Positions 5,779 through 7,479 of a stretch of 7,479 nucleotides of DNA are shown piece by piece (the first letter of the stretch is position 1; every line of letters starts with the position of its first letter). The position numbers were made by a program, and so were the translations under genes. The notes below the pieces were generated by a model, which saw only the letters and a list, made by a program, of their open reading frames with translations, searched no databases and had not been told where the DNA came from. This stretch comes from Clostridia bacterium (GTDB lineage: Bacteria; Bacillota; Clostridia; Oscillospirales; Acutalibacteraceae), in contig CAAGRQ010000219.1 of the NCBI GenBank assembly GCA_900772705.1, positions 1-7,479 on the forward strand, given 5' to 3'.

Positions 5779-7192
5779 CCCTAATCTCTCGTCAAACGAG
5801 AGCGAAAATATTTTATTTTCCGACGGTACGACGGAGGAAAAAACCGAGTTTAAGTTGACGGAAAAAACGCCGTCGCACAAGAGAAAACACGATGATGTTG
5901 AAAACCTGCTTTTCAACAGCGACAAAAGTACCGTAAAAAGTGACAGCGAAAGCAAGAGTGACGCCGACAGCACAAGCAAAAACGAAGATGCGACAGAGCA
6001 TCATCACTCAGACGGACACACGCACAGTCATTCGAGCGAACATTCGCATCATCACCACAGTGAGCATTCTCACCGCCATTCGTCGGGTTCGCATCATCAT
6101 CACGGCGACCATTCTCACCACCATTCTTCAGGCTCGCATCATCACTCCTCCCACCGTCACTCGCACAAGAAAAAGAGCAAGATGCCAAAGTGGCTGAAGG
6201 TAATAATTATTATTATATTAATTATCGCTCTCATTTTAGGCGGAACGGGAATAGCGTACACGGTGCTGAAAAACGAGGGCAAAAACGATTTGACCTCCGT
6301 AGCCCAAACAACGGACCTCAACGAAATTATCACCTATAACGGACACAAATACCAATATAATGAAAACATCGTACCCATTGCGTTTATGGGTATCGACGAG
6401 AGAGAACTCGAATACAGAGACGAATATGTAAACAACCTCGGATGTGCCGATGCGGATATGGTTGCCGCAATAAACACGGCAACGGGCGAAATGAAAGTAA
6501 TTGCCGTTCCCCGTGACACGGTTGTTGATATTGATATTTATTCATCAAGCGGAGTATTCCTCAAAACGCAGAGCGTACAGTTGACCGTATCGTATGCTTA
6601 CGGCGACGGTAAGGAGCAGAGTTGCAACAATGTAACAAAGGCAATGAGCAGAATACTCTACAATGTCCCGATTGACAAATACTTTGCGCTCGACCTTTCC
6701 GGCATTGCACCGCTCAATGACGCAGTGGGCGGAGTAACACTGACACCTACCTATTCCATCCCAAACATGGGAATTCAAGAGGGCGTACCGGTTACTCTCA
6801 AAGGCGATATGGCAGAGGCATATGTAAGAACCCGTGATATGGATCACGCAACCTCCGCACTCGAAAGAGGTGACAGACAGGTTCAGTATGTAAAGGCATT
6901 CGCCGATGCTCTTTTGCCCGTTATAAAAAAGGATTTCGGCGTTGTATCGGATTTATACAACACGGCAAAGCAGTACAGCCAGACCAATCTGTCACTCAAT
7001 AATGTAACTTATTTGGCATCTGTTATGCTCTCAAACGGCATTACAAACTTTAAGACATACACTCTTGACGGAACGGTTGATTTAAGAGCACCCGACCCGT
7101 CAAATCCCGACTATGTTAACGCATATTTTACCCCCGATGAGGATAAACTTATGCAGACGGTTTTAGATGTGTTCTATACCCAAATTGACTAA
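5762..7192 (+). CDS. LytR-CpsA-Psr (LCP) family wall glycopolymer ligase with His-rich cytoplasmic tail
   Basis: A 476-residue single-pass membrane protein. Residues 1-79 are hydrophilic and Ser/Asp/Glu/Lys-rich. Residues 80-135 contain 28 histidines. A KKKSKMPKW segment and one membrane helix (about 145-167) follow, and the LCP domain (about 200-435) lies outside. Family motifs are IAFMGIDER (206-214), ADADMVAAIN (229-238) with the conserved Asp at D230, VPRDT (249-253), SYAYGDG (277-283), VRTRD (355-359) and RGDRQVQYV (369-377). LCP enzymes move glycopolymers from undecaprenyl carriers onto peptidoglycan. Where many family members have Lys-Ile-Asn before AYAYG, this one has Gln-Leu-Thr (273-275). 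The positive-inside rule puts the His tail in the cytoplasm, where metal binding is plausible but unproven. GGAG (5746-5749) is 12 bases before the start, and overlap with the sortase implies coupled expression. The family call is secure; the polymer is unknown. Confidence 0.92.
   Translation: MKRQIDPNLSSNESENILFSDGTTEEKTEFKLTEKTPSHKRKHDDVENLLFNSDKSTVKSDSESKSDADSTSKNEDATEHHHSDGHTHSHSSEHSHHHHSEHSHRHSSGSHHHHGDHSHHHSSGSHHHSSHRHSHKKKSKMPKWLKVIIIIILIIALILGGTGIAYTVLKNEGKNDLTSVAQTTDLNEIITYNGHKYQYNENIVPIAFMGIDERELEYRDEYVNNLGCADADMVAAINTATGEMKVIAVPRDTVVDIDIYSSSGVFLKTQSVQLTVSYAYGDGKEQSCNNVTKAMSRILYNVPIDKYFALDLSGIAPLNDAVGGVTLTPTYSIPNMGIQEGVPVTLKGDMAEAYVRTRDMDHATSALERGDRQVQYVKAFADALLPVIKKDFGVVSDLYNTAKQYSQTNLSLNNVTYLASVMLSNGITNFKTYTLDGTVDLRAPDPSNPDYVNAYFTPDEDKLMQTVLDVFYTQID
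6062..6151 (+). repeat. Two 45-bp repeats encoding 15-residue His-rich units
   Basis: Codons 101-115 (EHSHRHSSGSHHHHG) and 116-130 (DHSHHHSSGSHHHSS) are adjacent 45-base units with 35 of 45 bases identical. A shorter related unit (EHSHHHHS) precedes them at residues 93-100. Most differences are at third positions (CAT/CAC, TCG/TCA), so the reading frame and histidines were largely kept while the DNA drifted after duplication. Confidence 0.8.
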
Positions 7193-7206
7193 AAGGACGA
7201 TACAAA

Positions 7207-7479
7207 ATGAAGTTATCGCTGGTTGTTCCCTGCTTTAACGAGGAGGGAAACATTCAAAAAATGTATGATGAAACCGTCAGGGTTTTTGACGGCAAGGTAG
7301 ACGATTATGAATTCGTTTTTGTTAACGACGGAAGCACGGACGGCACATATCATATATTAAAAAAACTGTACGAAAATCAAAGCAAATGCAACATTCAGGT
7401 TTTGTCACTGAGCAGAAATTTCGGCAAAGAAGCAGCGATTTACGCCGGAATAAGCAATGCGACAGGCGATTTAATCTGC
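7207..7479 (+). CDS. Family 2 glycosyltransferase, polyprenol-phosphate type (GtrB/DPM1-like), partial
   Basis: The first 91 residues of a GT-A fold transferase; the frame is open to the window edge. The ATG at 7207 follows AAGGA (7193-7197) and lies 14 bases after the LCP stop codon, so it is probably in the same operon. Visible motifs are LVVPCFNEEGNI (residues 5-16, nucleotide-sugar binding start), FVNDGSTDGT (38-47, first Asp motif) and LSRNFGKEAAIYAGI (68-82). The last motif is characteristic of the GtrB/CsbB/YkoT group, which transfer a sugar from a nucleotide donor to undecaprenyl phosphate on the cytoplasmic face. The metal-binding DADLQ-type motif and the usual C-terminal membrane helices lie beyond the window, so donor sugar and acceptor cannot be told. 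Beside sortase and LCP genes it most likely serves cell-wall glycopolymer decoration. Confidence 0.85.
   Translation, partial: MKLSLVVPCFNEEGNIQKMYDETVRVFDGKVDDYEFVFVNDGSTDGTYHILKKLYENQSKCNIQVLSLSRNFGKEAAIYAGISNATGDLIC

Noticed and set aside
5999..6166. CRISPR or simple tandem repeat array in the CAT/CAC-rich region.
   Set aside because: The repeats are in frame within a long coding sequence, with no constant repeat plus variable spacer pattern.
5913..6197. Long open frames on both strands across the His-rich region (about 91 codons on the minus strand, 85 in another plus frame).
   Set aside because: They are by-products of CAT/CAC-rich repeats, give low-complexity Asp/Asn- or Thr/Ile/Arg-rich peptides, and lack ribosome binding sites.

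Overview
The window looks like a chromosomal segment of a gut-type Gram-positive anaerobe (Bacillota, Clostridia, most like the Ruminococcus/Oscillospiraceae group). The basis is moderate-to-low G+C, strong AGGAGG-type ribosome binding sites, a class B sortase with an SPxTG-type substrate, an LCP cell-wall ligase and a MarR-linked two-subunit ABC exporter. The genus is an inference from protein style, not a match to a reference.

Layout. Positions 1-33 hold the first 11 codons of a minus-strand gene. It is divergent from everything else and has its own promoter at 88-116. From 145 rightward comes a drug-efflux type operon: an extended -10 promoter, two direct copies of a near-palindromic MarR-type operator at the transcription start, a TTG-started MarR repressor gene (227-697), and two translationally coupled ABC exporter half-transporters (690-2429 and 2429-4282). 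The two nucleotide-binding domains are asymmetric. The first has a degenerate Walker B (Asp) and Gln in place of the H-loop His. The second is catalytically intact but carries an LSQGQ signature. This is the hallmark of heterodimeric exporters with one working ATP site (TM287/288, BmrCD, LmrCD type).

From about 4306 a cell-surface module begins. A strong promoter whose -10 region has been tandemly duplicated (16 bp, two copies) drives a small secreted protein with a C-terminal SPSTG sorting signal (4406-4915). A strong intrinsic terminator follows. The class B sortase that probably anchors this protein (4990-5778) starts just 22 bases past the terminator's U-tract. It overlaps a LytR-CpsA-Psr family gene (5762-7192) that has a very His-rich cytoplasmic tail. 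After that comes the start of a family 2 polyprenol-phosphate type glycosyltransferase (7207 to the window edge).

Reading: the left module is an autoregulated multidrug (or peptide) efflux operon. The right module is envelope assembly: protein anchoring to peptidoglycan (sortase), attachment of glycopolymer to the wall (LCP), and sugar transfer onto a lipid carrier (GT2). No mobile element, tRNA, rRNA or CRISPR array is visible.
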